Under the pieces are notes generated by a model. The model was not told the origin of the DNA and did not search any database. It worked only from the letters and a program-made list of their open reading frames with translations. This document shows, piece after piece, positions 28,048 to 36,395 of a stretch of DNA of 64,000 nt; position 1 is the first letter of the stretch; each line of letters starts with the position of its first letter. The position numbers and the translations under genes were made by a program. The stretch comes from CAVVZJ01 sp963752755 (GTDB lineage Bacteria > Planctomycetota > Planctomycetia > Isosphaerales > Isosphaeraceae): NCBI GenBank assembly GCA_963752755.1, contig CAVVZJ010000001.1, positions 1,240,001-1,304,000 on the forward strand, written 5' to 3'.

Positions 28048-28197
28048 CGTCGCGATCCTTCGGCGCAAGCATGCGGGAGCGGATCGGCCCCGGGGCCGAT
28101 CCGGGCCGACCGCTCCCTCTATCATGGTCACTACGGGCCGACGCCGGCAACAGGACATCGGGTTGCCGTTGCCGCCGGCCACTCCCAATCTCCGCAA

Positions 28198-29280
28198 TTA
28201 TTCCCCCTCGCCGTCGGACTCGCCGTCGCCACTGTAGGCCGCGCCGTTGAGATTCTGGGCGCCGCGATTGGCGAGGACCTTCTGGGTGATCTCCTGGGCG
28301 ACCTCCGGGTTGTCGCGGAGATACTGCTTGGCATTCTCGCGACCCTGTCCCAGCCGCAGGTCGCCGTAGTTGAACCAGGAGCCGGATTTCTCAACGAGCT
28401 TGTCGGTCAGGGCGAGGTCCATCAGGTCCCCCTCGCGGGAGACACCGCCATCGTACATCATGTCGAACTCGCAGACCCGGAATGGCGGTGCGACCTTGTT
28501 CTTGACCACCTTGACTTTCACCCGCGAACCGACGACCGACTCGCCCTCTTTCACCGGCCCGATCCGCCGTACGTCGATCCGGATCGAGCTGTAGAATTTC
28601 AAGGCCCGACCGCCCGGCGTGGTCTCCGGGCTACCGAACATCACCCCGATTTTCTCGCGGATCTGATTGATGAAGATCAGGATCGTCTTGGAACGCGACA
28701 CCCCGCCTGTCAGCTTCCGCAAAGCCTGGCTCATCAGCCTCGCCTGCAAGCCAACGAAACTATCCCCAATCTCCCCCTCGATCTCCGCCTTGGGCACCAG
28801 CGCCGCGACCGAATCGATCACGATGATATCGACGGCGTTCGAGTGCACCAGCATCTCGGCCACCTGCAACGCCTCCTCGGCGCTGCCCGGTTGGCTGACG
28901 AGCAGGTCCTCGATCTTCACGCCCAGCTTCTTGCACCACGTCGGGTCAAGCGCATGCTCGGCGTCGATGAAAGCGGCCACCCCCCCCTCGCGCTGGGCGT
29001 TTGCCAGTGCGTGCAACGCGATCGTCGTCTTGCCGCTCGACTCCGGACCGAACAGCTCCACGATCCGGCCCCGCGGCAACCCCTTGCCGCCCAGGGCCAG
29101 ATCGAGGGAGAGCGCGCCGGTCGAGATCCCTTCGACCTCCAGACCGTGGGCGTCGCCCAGCTTCATGATTGCCCCGGCGCCGAACGCTTTCTCGATCTGG
29201 CCGATCGCGGTGTTCAGCGCCCGCTCCTCGGCCGAGGCTGTTGCCGGCTTCGCTTCCGCGCTGCTCTGCTTCTTCGCCAC
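28198..29280 (-). CDS. recA: Recombinase A
   Basis: This is a 360-residue RecA, intact. It catalyses ATP-dependent homologous pairing and strand exchange, and coprotease activation of LexA-type repressors. Walker A is GPESSGKT at residues 78-85, Walker B lies in VDIIVIDSVAAL, loop L2 is in the GVMFGSPETTPGGRALKFYSS region, and the KVVKNKVAPPF strand is conserved. The C-terminal tail is acidic (SGDGESDGEGE). The start is a GTG at 29280 with GGAGGGTG about 8 nt upstream. I could not identify an SOS box in the 76 bp before it. It sits within a minus-strand series behind a 2',3'-cyclic phosphodiesterase gene. Confidence 0.98.
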   Translation of the reverse strand: MAKKQSSAEAKPATASAEERALNTAIGQIEKAFGAGAIMKLGDAHGLEVEGISTGALSLDLALGGKGLPRGRIVELFGPESSGKTTIALHALANAQREGGVAAFIDAEHALDPTWCKKLGVKIEDLLVSQPGSAEEALQVAEMLVHSNAVDIIVIDSVAALVPKAEIEGEIGDSFVGLQARLMSQALRKLTGGVSRSKTILIFINQIREKIGVMFGSPETTPGGRALKFYSSIRIDVRRIGPVKEGESVVGSRVKVKVVKNKVAPPFRVCEFDMMYDGGVSREGDLMDLALTDKLVEKSGSWFNYGDLRLGQGRENAKQYLRDNPEVAQEITQKVLANRGAQNLNGAAYSGDGESDGEGE

Positions 29281-29356
29281 GTTCGGCACCCTCCACCAAG
29301 GCCTCATCTCGCTCTGTACGAACGCACACTAAAGTATCACGCTCAACGCTTCCGCG

Positions 29357-29970
29357 TCAAGCTTCCGTTCCGCTTTTTCCGCCTCCCAGCCGGCCACGCG
29401 CAAATACCTCATACACCGGACCTTCCGGCCGGAGCATCGAGCTATACACGGCAATCTCCTCGGCCCGAAACGAACCACCCGACCAGTCCGCGAACCGCTC
29501 GACCACGCCCCTCACGTCCGGCGCCCGCCTCAACGCCCCTGTCCCGGTCGTGACTGGAACCGCGCAAGTGTGACATGCGGCGTGAACCGCTGATCGTCCG
29601 GCCGATATCCGACCCGTCCCAGTTCCCTCACCAGCGCCTGCTGTAACGCCATCAACTCCCCGATGCCCGAGCCCGACATCCCCACCCAGAGCACCCGCAT
29701 CCGCGACGGGTTCGGGAACGCCCCCAACCCCTCGACCCGCAGCTCGATCGGCTCGAAACCCGCTCCCGCCTCCTCCGTGGCCCGGGCGATTCTCTCCAGG
29801 TCGGTGTTCCTCACGTCGCCCAGGAAGGCCAGTGTGAGGTGGTATTGACCCGACGCCACCCATCTCACCCCCGGGATTTCCGTCTCCAGCGTCTCCCGGA
29901 GACGGGTCATCGCCGACACGATCGTGTCGGGCAAGGGCACAGCGAGGAAGGTCCGCGTCACGTCGGCCAT
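29357..29970 (-). CDS. thpR: RNA 2',3'-cyclic phosphodiesterase (one frameshift)
   Basis: This is a 2H-phosphoesterase of about 200 residues that opens 2',3'-cyclic phosphates on RNA. Both H-x-T motifs are present: YHLTLAFLG and FTPHVTLARF. The N-terminus MADVTRTFLAVPLPD and VEGLGAFPNPSRMRVLWVGM are typical of the LigT/ThpR family. Near 29543 a one-base shift moves the last 60 residues (DVRGVVERFADWSGGSF onward, ending KSGTEA) into another frame. The ATG at 29970 lies 14 bp after the stop of the preceding minus-strand gene, so the two are translationally close. Confidence 0.85.
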
Positions 29971-29984
29971 TGCCACGTCCTCCC

Positions 29985-31474
29985 TCAAGGCTCCTTCGAC
30001 TCGGCTGACCGGTGGGCCGGGTCGAGCAGCCGCAAGCCGATGTCCTGGTGGGGTAGGGGGGTAACTCCGGAGCCAGCCGCCCACCATCATTGCTGCGGTC
30101 CGGTCCGACCGAATAGACCACCAGCCCGGTCTCGTCCCGGGCGAAGCGGACCGGGCCCCTCGTGTACGGGTCGCCCGGAGGCTGTTCGAGGATCGCCGCG
30201 TCGATCGCCCGCAAGGACTCCGGCCATTCACCGTGCCTCCTCCGATGCCGCTCGACCGCCACCGCCAGTTCGGCACTCGCCAAGGCGGCCCGGCTCTGGA
30301 GCGACATCCGCCCCGCCTGGCCGATGAGGCTGGGCATGACATCAACACCTATCGAATTCTCCAGACCTTTCCCGGAGTGTGCCAGCCCCCAGGTCAGCGC
30401 CCAGGTTGCATTCTGCCGGTCCGGCGACCGCCGCGCCACGGCGACCGCTTCATTCCAGATCTTCAACCCGTGCGCTTGCATCGCTCGCCAGAGCGCCTGG
30501 GTCTGCGGCCGTTCGGCTTCGGGAACATCCTTTGGGCTCGCCGGTCCGCCCGATCCCGGGCCGCTCGGATGCCGGGCCTCGCCCCGGATCACTCGCTCGA
30601 AATCGTCGAACACCCGCGCCCGCTCGCCGCGAAGGCCCCGGAGCAGCCAGTCCTCCTTCCGTTCCCGGTTCAGCCACGCCTGGACCCGCTCCAGTTCCTG
30701 ATCCGACGCCTCGCCTCGCGCCAGCAGTCTGGGCAGCAGTCGGACCGCCTGGAGGTCGAGCTTCATTCGCACGATCTGCGCACCCAGCGACGGTTCGTCC
30801 CCGATCGCCCGGCCGGCGTTGCCCATCGCCCGCCATGACGCCAGGGCCCCGTCAAGATCCCGCCGGCCGGCACGCTCCACGGCATCGAGCGCGAGTAGCT
30901 TCCCCACCCGATTGACCCGTTCGAAGGAATTCGACTCCACCATCCGGAAGGGCTCCGCCACGGGAGTCGCAAACCGCCCCTCCGGCATCTCCGCAAGTTT
31001 GCGAGCCTCCGCCTGTGCTGGCTCGGTCCCCGCCAGTCTCATACGCAACTGCTTGAGCAATCTGGGCGTCAGCGGACTCTCGACCGGCCGGCCGAGGAAC
31101 ACACGGTCCGGGTCTTCCTCATCCGGACGCCAATCGTCCGGCCGTTGTCCCCAGGCTTTCGGGAGGGGTTTCGCGGCTGCATCCACCCGCAGCGCGGCGT
31201 TGTGTTCGTCCGCGATCCCGGGACGCCCGTCGCGGATCGCTTCGAGCCTCCATCCGGGATCACTCGCGTCGGCCTGCTGGATCGCCGCGGTCAGGCTCGG
31301 TCCGGTGTCTCGGATCGAAGCCTCCAACGCGGCACGATCCGCACCGGCCCGATCGATGGGCCGGAGGAAGACGCCCGCCACGACCGCCAACGCAACCAAA
31401 AGCGCCACGGCATACCCAGGCGGCAACGGCATCGGCGATCGATACGTCCGCCCGAACAGCTCCACCTCGATCAT
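29985..31474 (-). CDS. Membrane-anchored protein of unknown function (one frameshift)
   Basis: The protein is about 495 residues. It has one N-terminal membrane segment (YAVALLVALAVVAGVFL) preceded by a short cytoplasmic stretch, so it is probably anchored with the bulk outside. The body is helical and Arg/Glu-rich (for example ESNSFERVNRVGKLLALDAV and GRRDLDGALASWRAMGNA). It ends with GEWPESLRAIDAAILEQPPG, GDPYTRGPVRFARDETG and YSVGPDRSNDGG, a tail seen in planctomycete secreted proteins related to pseudopilin-like C-termini. Near 30055 one C appears to be missing in a run, after which the end DIGLRLLDPAHRSAESKEP fits. I do not recognise a family. Confidence 0.7.
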
Positions 31475-31552
31475 GACCCCACCCGCCACAACGTCTCGGA
31501 GTCTGGACGACCCCGACCGTTCCCCTCGCCTCGCTCAAGAACCAACACCCCT

Positions 31553-32287
31553 TCAAGTCTGACGATTCCCCGTCCCCGGCTCAAGTTCTCCGCCTGGGTC
31601 GACCTTCCCGACCCGCCTCCAGAATCCGCGATCCGTCGGAGACGCCACCAGAGGTTCCAACCTCTGAAGGAACTCCGCTCTCGGGATCTCCCTCGCGCCG
31701 AGACTCAGCAGGTGCTCGGTCGTCACCTGGCAGTCGATCAACTCCACGCCGCGTCGCTTCAACTCGCCGACCAGGCCCACGAGCGCCACCTTCGAAGCAT
31801 CCGACTTCCTCGCGAACATCGACTCGCCGAAGAAGCAACGCCCCAGGTTGATCCCATACAGTCCCCCGACCAGCTCGTTCCCTTGCCAGCACTCGGCCGA
31901 GTGGGCGAAACCCAGTTCATGCAGGTTCGCGTATGCCTGGACGATGTCATCATTGATCCATGTCCCATCCTCATGCTTGCGCTTGATCTGAGCACAGGAC
32001 CGGATCACGTCGCGGAACGACGTGTCGAAGCGGACTTCGTAAACCCCCTTGCGGATCGTCGCCCTCAGGCTCCGCGAGACATGAAGCTCGTCCGGAAAGA
32101 GCACCAGCCTCGGGTCGGGCGACCACCACAGGATCGGCGGTTCGTCATACCAGGGGAAAATTCCCTTCCGGTACGCCTCCAGCAGCCTCGGCGCCGATAG
32201 GTCGCCCCCGACCGCCAGCAAACCCTCCGGCTCGGCCACTTCGGCCGGAGGGAAGATCGGGAGCGGGCCGAGCCGGAAAATGGGCAT
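31553..32287 (-). CDS. aat: Leucyl/phenylalanyl-tRNA-protein transferase
   Basis: This is a 244-residue enzyme that adds Leu or Phe from aminoacyl-tRNA to N-terminal Arg/Lys of proteins, marking them for ClpAPS degradation (N-degron pathway). Family landmarks are all present: GLLAVGGDLSAPRLLEAYR, GIFPWYDEPPILWWSPDPR, then AHSAECWQGNELVGGLYGI with GRCFFGESMF, and a final LIDCQVTTEHLLSLGAREI. It starts 10 bp after the PfkB kinase stop on the same strand, so the two genes are almost certainly co-transcribed. Confidence 0.95.
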   Translation of the reverse strand: MPIFRLGPLPIFPPAEVAEPEGLLAVGGDLSAPRLLEAYRKGIFPWYDEPPILWWSPDPRLVLFPDELHVSRSLRATIRKGVYEVRFDTSFRDVIRSCAQIKRKHEDGTWINDDIVQAYANLHELGFAHSAECWQGNELVGGLYGINLGRCFFGESMFARKSDASKVALVGLVGELKRRGVELIDCQVTTEHLLSLGAREIPRAEFLQRLEPLVASPTDRGFWRRVGKVDPGGELEPGTGNRQT

Positions 32288-32297
32288 AAGTGAGATG

Positions 32298-33266
32298 TTA
32301 TGGGCGGCTCGTCGCCAGGTTCTCGATTTCCGCCGACGACCCGAAGCTTCCCCGATACCGCTCCACGAATGCGGCCGGCGTATAGGCGTGCTCCTGTGTG
32401 CCCGGGTGCTCGATCGCATAGGTTGCGGCCAGGGCGGCGATTCGGCCGGCCGTGGGCCACGACAGGCCGCGACGGAGCCCCACGATCAACCCCGCGCGGA
32501 ACGCATCGCCGGCGCCGGTCGGATCGACCACCTTCGACGCCTTCGCCGTTGGGATCTCGAACTCCTCGCCCTCCACCGTGATCAACGACCCCGCCTCACC
32601 CCGCGTCATCACTGTGATCGGCACCCGCTTGCGCAGATCCGCCTCGCCGATCCCGAGCTTTTCAGCCATCATCCCGAACTCGTAGTCATTTCCGGTCAGG
32701 ATCTTCGCCCCCCGGAACCCCTCGTCCAACTCCTCGGCCGAGAGCCGCGGCGCCTGCATCGACGGGTCATACAGGTACGGGATGCCCAGGTCCAGACACT
32801 CCCGGGCAAACTTCGCCATCGCCCTCGGGTCGTTCGGCGCGATCACGACCAGGTCACGGTCGGTCAAGCCCAGCGCACGGACCGAAAGCTGCGGAGCATG
32901 GCTCATGGCGCCGGGGTAAAACGCCGTGATCTGGTTGTCCTGCAAATCCGTGTTGATGAAGCAGCTCGACGTGAACTCGCCCGAGACCTTCTCCACCGCC
33001 GTCGTATCGACCCCGTGCCGGTCAAGCCATTGCTGGTATTCGCCGAAGTCCTCGCCCACGGCCCCCAGCAACGTCGGCCGCTCGCCCAGCAACGCCAGGT
33101 TGTAACAGATATTCGCCGCCGTCCCGCCCCGCAATCGCTTCAACGAATCCACGAGAAACGAGACCGACAAAATATGCATCTTCTCCGGCAAGATGTGGTC
33201 GCGGAACTTGCCCGGGAAAACCATGATGTAGTCATAAGCGATCGAGCCAGTGACGACGATGCGCAT
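32298..33266 (-). CDS. PfkB-family carbohydrate/nucleoside kinase
   Basis: This is a 322-residue ribokinase-superfamily kinase. Landmarks are the N-terminal VVTGSIAYDYIMVFPGKF, the Gly-Gly turn KRLRGGTAANICYNLALLG, and the C-terminal PfkB signature DPTGAGDAFRAGL with the catalytic Asp. The family includes adenosine kinase and sugar kinases. The TAANICYNL stretch and overall layout fit the adenosine-kinase-like branch, but the substrate is inferred and not shown. It is tightly linked to aat downstream and lies 104 bp after gltX. Confidence 0.88.
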   Translation of the reverse strand: MRIVVTGSIAYDYIMVFPGKFRDHILPEKMHILSVSFLVDSLKRLRGGTAANICYNLALLGERPTLLGAVGEDFGEYQQWLDRHGVDTTAVEKVSGEFTSSCFINTDLQDNQITAFYPGAMSHAPQLSVRALGLTDRDLVVIAPNDPRAMAKFARECLDLGIPYLYDPSMQAPRLSAEELDEGFRGAKILTGNDYEFGMMAEKLGIGEADLRKRVPITVMTRGEAGSLITVEGEEFEIPTAKASKVVDPTGAGDAFRAGLIVGLRRGLSWPTAGRIAALAATYAIEHPGTQEHAYTPAAFVERYRGSFGSSAEIENLATSRP

Positions 33267-33370
33267 GGAAGGTTCAAGTCTCCCTGGTGAGGCGTGTGCG
33301 GCACGCCGACTTCTCGGGTCTGTCGAATCTCTCGGAACGGCGTGTTCCCCACGGCCGCCACCCACCGATC

Positions 33371-34861
33371 TCAACCGCTCTCCTGGCCGAGCATCGCCCG
33401 CGTCTGCCCGATCCTCGCCCGGCACGTCTCCCGTCCCAGGATGAACAGGCAATCATACAGGCCCGGCCCGACCCCCTGGCCCGTCGTCGCCACCCGGAGC
33501 GGGTTCACGACGTCGCCCATCTTCCGGCCGGTCCGCTCGGCGTAGTCGTGGACGGCCTTTTCCAGCGTCGGAACGTCATACGGTTCCACAGTCGCCAGCA
33601 ACTCATCCAGCTCGGCGAGCATCTCCGGCACGCCCTCCTTGCGGAGCCGCTTCTTCACCGCATCCGCGTCATACGTCAACGACCCGGTGAAGAAGTACCG
33701 CCCCAGCTTGAGGATGTCGGAGAAGACCTTCAACCGGTCCCCCAGCGCCTCGATGACGGCGACGATCCGCCCGCGGGTCGCCTCGTCGATCGGCTCGGAG
33801 ACGAGCCCTTCGCGCTCCAGGTAGGGCTGGACCCCCGCGACCTTCTCCTCGACGGGAAGCCGCTTCATCCACTCGCCCTCGATCCAGAACAGCTTGTCCT
33901 GGTCGTGGCTCGCGGGTGAGCTATTCACGCGTTCGAGCGAGAACTTCTCGATCAGCTCCTCCTTGCCGAAGATCTCCTGCGTCTCGTCGTAGCTCCACCC
34001 CAGGCGTGCCAGGTAGTTCATCAAGGCGACCGGCAAGTAGCCCCGCTCGATGTACTGGTGCAAGAGGATCAGGATGCCGCGCTGTTCATAATCCTTCGTC
34101 TTCCGCTTCGACATCTTCGCCTTCGAACCTGGCTCCGCCACGTACGGCACATGCGCGAACCGGGGCAACGGCACGCCCAGCGCCTCGAAGAGCAAGAGTT
34201 GCGGGAACGTGTTCGACAGGTGTTCCTCGGCGCGGACGACGTGCGTGACCTCCATGTCCGCGTCATCGACGACGCTGGCGAAATTATACAAAGGCGAGCC
34301 ATCCGGCCGGACGATCACGAAGTCGCCGATCTCCTCGGTGGCGAACGCGACCGGCCCCTTGATCAGGTCGTCCAGAACCAGCTTTCGTCCAAGTGGCACC
34401 TCGAACCGCAAGGCAAACGGCCGCCCTTCGGACTCGAATTGCCGGACTTGCTCGTCCGACCACGCGGGCCGACGGAACCGATAGGCCCGCTTCGCGCGGT
34501 CGGACTCGGCCTTGTCGGCGGCGCGTTCCTGCTCGGTCGAGTAGTCGCGATAGACCCGCCCCGAGGCGACAAGCTTCTCGGCGGCGGCGCGGTATTTCTC
34601 CCGACGCTCCGACTGGAAATACGGCCCGTGCGGCCCGCCGATCTCCGGTCCCTCGTCCCAGTCGATGCCGATCCAGCGGAAGGCGTCGAGGATGCGGCCG
34701 ACGGCCTCCTCGATATGCCGGGCCTGGTCGGTGTCATCGATCCGCAGAAGGAACTGGCCGCCGTGCTTGCGGGCCAGGAGCCAGTTGAAGAGGGCCGTCC
34801 TCACCCCCCCGATGTGCAGATCACCGGTCGGGCTGGGAGCGAATCGTGTTCGTACGGTCAT
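33371..34861 (-). CDS. gltX: Glutamyl-tRNA synthetase
   Basis: This is a 496-residue class I aminoacyl-tRNA synthetase. The HIGH-type motif is in RFAPSPTGDLHIGGVRTALF and the KMSKS-type motif is AKMSKRKTKD. The nucleotide/tRNA elements FVIVRPDGSPLYNFASVVDD and HVVRAEEHLSNTFPQ are typical. It is intact and of normal length. It could be discriminating or non-discriminating for tRNA-Gln; this cannot be decided here. It heads the minus-strand run gltX - pfkB - aat. Confidence 0.97.
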   Translation of the reverse strand: MTVRTRFAPSPTGDLHIGGVRTALFNWLLARKHGGQFLLRIDDTDQARHIEEAVGRILDAFRWIGIDWDEGPEIGGPHGPYFQSERREKYRAAAEKLVASGRVYRDYSTEQERAADKAESDRAKRAYRFRRPAWSDEQVRQFESEGRPFALRFEVPLGRKLVLDDLIKGPVAFATEEIGDFVIVRPDGSPLYNFASVVDDADMEVTHVVRAEEHLSNTFPQLLLFEALGVPLPRFAHVPYVAEPGSKAKMSKRKTKDYEQRGILILLHQYIERGYLPVALMNYLARLGWSYDETQEIFGKEELIEKFSLERVNSSPASHDQDKLFWIEGEWMKRLPVEEKVAGVQPYLEREGLVSEPIDEATRGRIVAVIEALGDRLKVFSDILKLGRYFFTGSLTYDADAVKKRLRKEGVPEMLAELDELLATVEPYDVPTLEKAVHDYAERTGRKMGDVVNPLRVATTGQGVGPGLYDCLFILGRETCRARIGQTRAMLGQESG

Positions 34862-35172
34862 GATCGGGGGTGGTGCCGGGTCCGGGGCATGCGCGGGTCG
34901 TCGGGCCGAAACCGCTCGGGGAGCCAGAGATAGGCTCACGATAGGCGGTCGTCTCCCGCTTTGTCAATCGGCCTGACCGGGACCGCCCGGGATGCGGCCG
35001 CCCGGGCGCTGCGTGCCCGGCACGGCCGCCGTAACCCCAGATTCGGCACAAAGGCACATACGACATGGCGGTTGCACAGGGATGCTCCTGTCGCTTCCCG
35101 CCGGCTCGATGGTCGTGGAACTCCCCTGGCGTCCTTGCCGCCAATCGCGCGGCAATCGTCGGCTCTCTCACT
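34862..35172. other. Intergenic region upstream of gltX
   Basis: About 310 bp with no supported gene; frames on both strands are low-complexity Arg/Pro-rich translations. The gltX promoter is expected here on the minus strand but no convincing -10/-35 pair is visible. Confidence 0.4.
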
Positions 35173-35676
35173 TCAGGCCGACGCCACCCTCCTCGTCCTC
35201 TCGCCCCCGTCCGCCCCGACGGACCGCGTCGGCTGGCGATCGAACGGGGCGTCGCTCTCCTCGGCAACCTTGGCGTAGCCGAGTTCCAGCAGAACCTCCA
35301 GCACCTCGCTCCAGGTGGGGAACATCCGGCCGCTGCGTTGCTTGTACTCCTGCATCGCCTGCATGAATTCGAGCTCGTCGCCGGAGTAGTCGCGTTCGCA
35401 GGTCGCCGGGTCGATCAGTCGGCGACGACCGCTAACCTGCCGCGCCTGCGCCGCACGACGGGCCTGATCGGTCGCCTTGGGGTCGAGCCAATCGCGACCC
35501 TCGTCCTCGGCGAGTCGCTCCGGGGTCGGGTGCGGCGGCGGCACGACCGGCGCCACCGCCGCGTGAGTCGGGCTTTCGGTCTTCGACTTGGGTTCGGGGC
35601 TTGCCTTGGAGCGACCCTTATTGCGGGTCAGGGAGAGGGGCCGGTTGTGGCCGTCCAGCGCCGATGCGGGGCTCAT
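35173..35676 (-). CDS. Conserved-looking protein of unknown function
   Basis: This is a 167-residue protein. The N-terminal 90 residues are disordered and Pro/Ser/Lys-rich (SKASPEPKSKTESPT, VVPPPHPTPERLAEDE). They are followed by a compact folded segment, YSGDELEFMQAMQEYKQRSG and RMFPTWSEVLEVLLELGYAK, which I recognise as a short motif recurrent in planctomycete proteins without assigned function. A final disordered tail follows. The ATG at 35676 has AGGAG about 6 nt upstream. There is no membrane segment or signal peptide. The Trp/Tyr-rich helix pair suggests a binding module. Confidence 0.65.
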   Translation of the reverse strand: MSPASALDGHNRPLSLTRNKGRSKASPEPKSKTESPTHAAVAPVVPPPHPTPERLAEDEGRDWLDPKATDQARRAAQARQVSGRRRLIDPATCERDYSGDELEFMQAMQEYKQRSGRMFPTWSEVLEVLLELGYAKVAEESDAPFDRQPTRSVGADGGERTRRVASA

Positions 35677-36395
35677 GGGGTTGCTCCTCACTGAGTGCCA
35701 CGGTCTCCCCGCGACTGACCTCTAATTCCAGGTCCGATCGACGGCCGCGGGGTTCCAGATTCTCGATGGACGGGCCGGAACGTCCCCTCGCAGACCCCCA
35801 CCCGAGACCGGCATGACCGGACCGGGCAGGTCTGCGCACGAGTCGCGACCGGCCGGGTTGGATCGGCTCGTCCCGACCGCGACCCGCTGGGGGGAGGCCA
35901 CGGCTGGCGATCCCTGGCTTCCTCGCCAGGTCCGACCACCGAGGGGACTGTAACTCCCCCCAGTGCCATCATGGTGGCACACACAACCAAAGTACTCGAA
36001 AAAAACCCAGCCGCCCCCAACCCGACGATGGCCCCACAACCATCGTCGCCCTCCCGGAGACACCACCCCAAACATCCTAGTTCAAGTCAGTCCCCAGGTT
36101 TCCACGCTTCGTCAATCTTCGACACCGCCCGAAGTCTTGCCGTCGCCAACTCGCAACATGGCGAAATAACTCCGTCTCCCCGCAAGATATAGAATACCCC
36201 AATCCGGATGACCCGAATGGACCACCTCCGCTCTTGCCACCTTGAGAGGCGATCCGGCCAGGCTGAGCTTCTTGAGGCGACTCGATCCTCCAGGGGTGTC
36301 CCATCCCTGCCTTGTCGATGCCGGCCCGACTCCCTACGATGGGAGCACGTGGCCAACTCAGGGATTCCGGCACGCGCTGTGGAGGTGGGGAGGCG
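35677..36395. other. Long intergenic region between divergent genes
   Basis: About 720 bp lies between a minus-strand gene and mnmA on the plus strand. It contains a hairpin cctggc-ttcctc-gccagg (35913-35930) and AT-richer tracts near 35990 and 36160-36200 that may be promoters. No frame has a good ribosome-binding site except mnmA itself. No known RNA family is recognised. Confidence 0.4.

Noticed and set aside
29281..29360. SOS (LexA) box upstream of recA
   Set aside because: The segment gcgttcgtacagagc loosely resembles an SOS operator but fits none of the consensus forms well enough to call.
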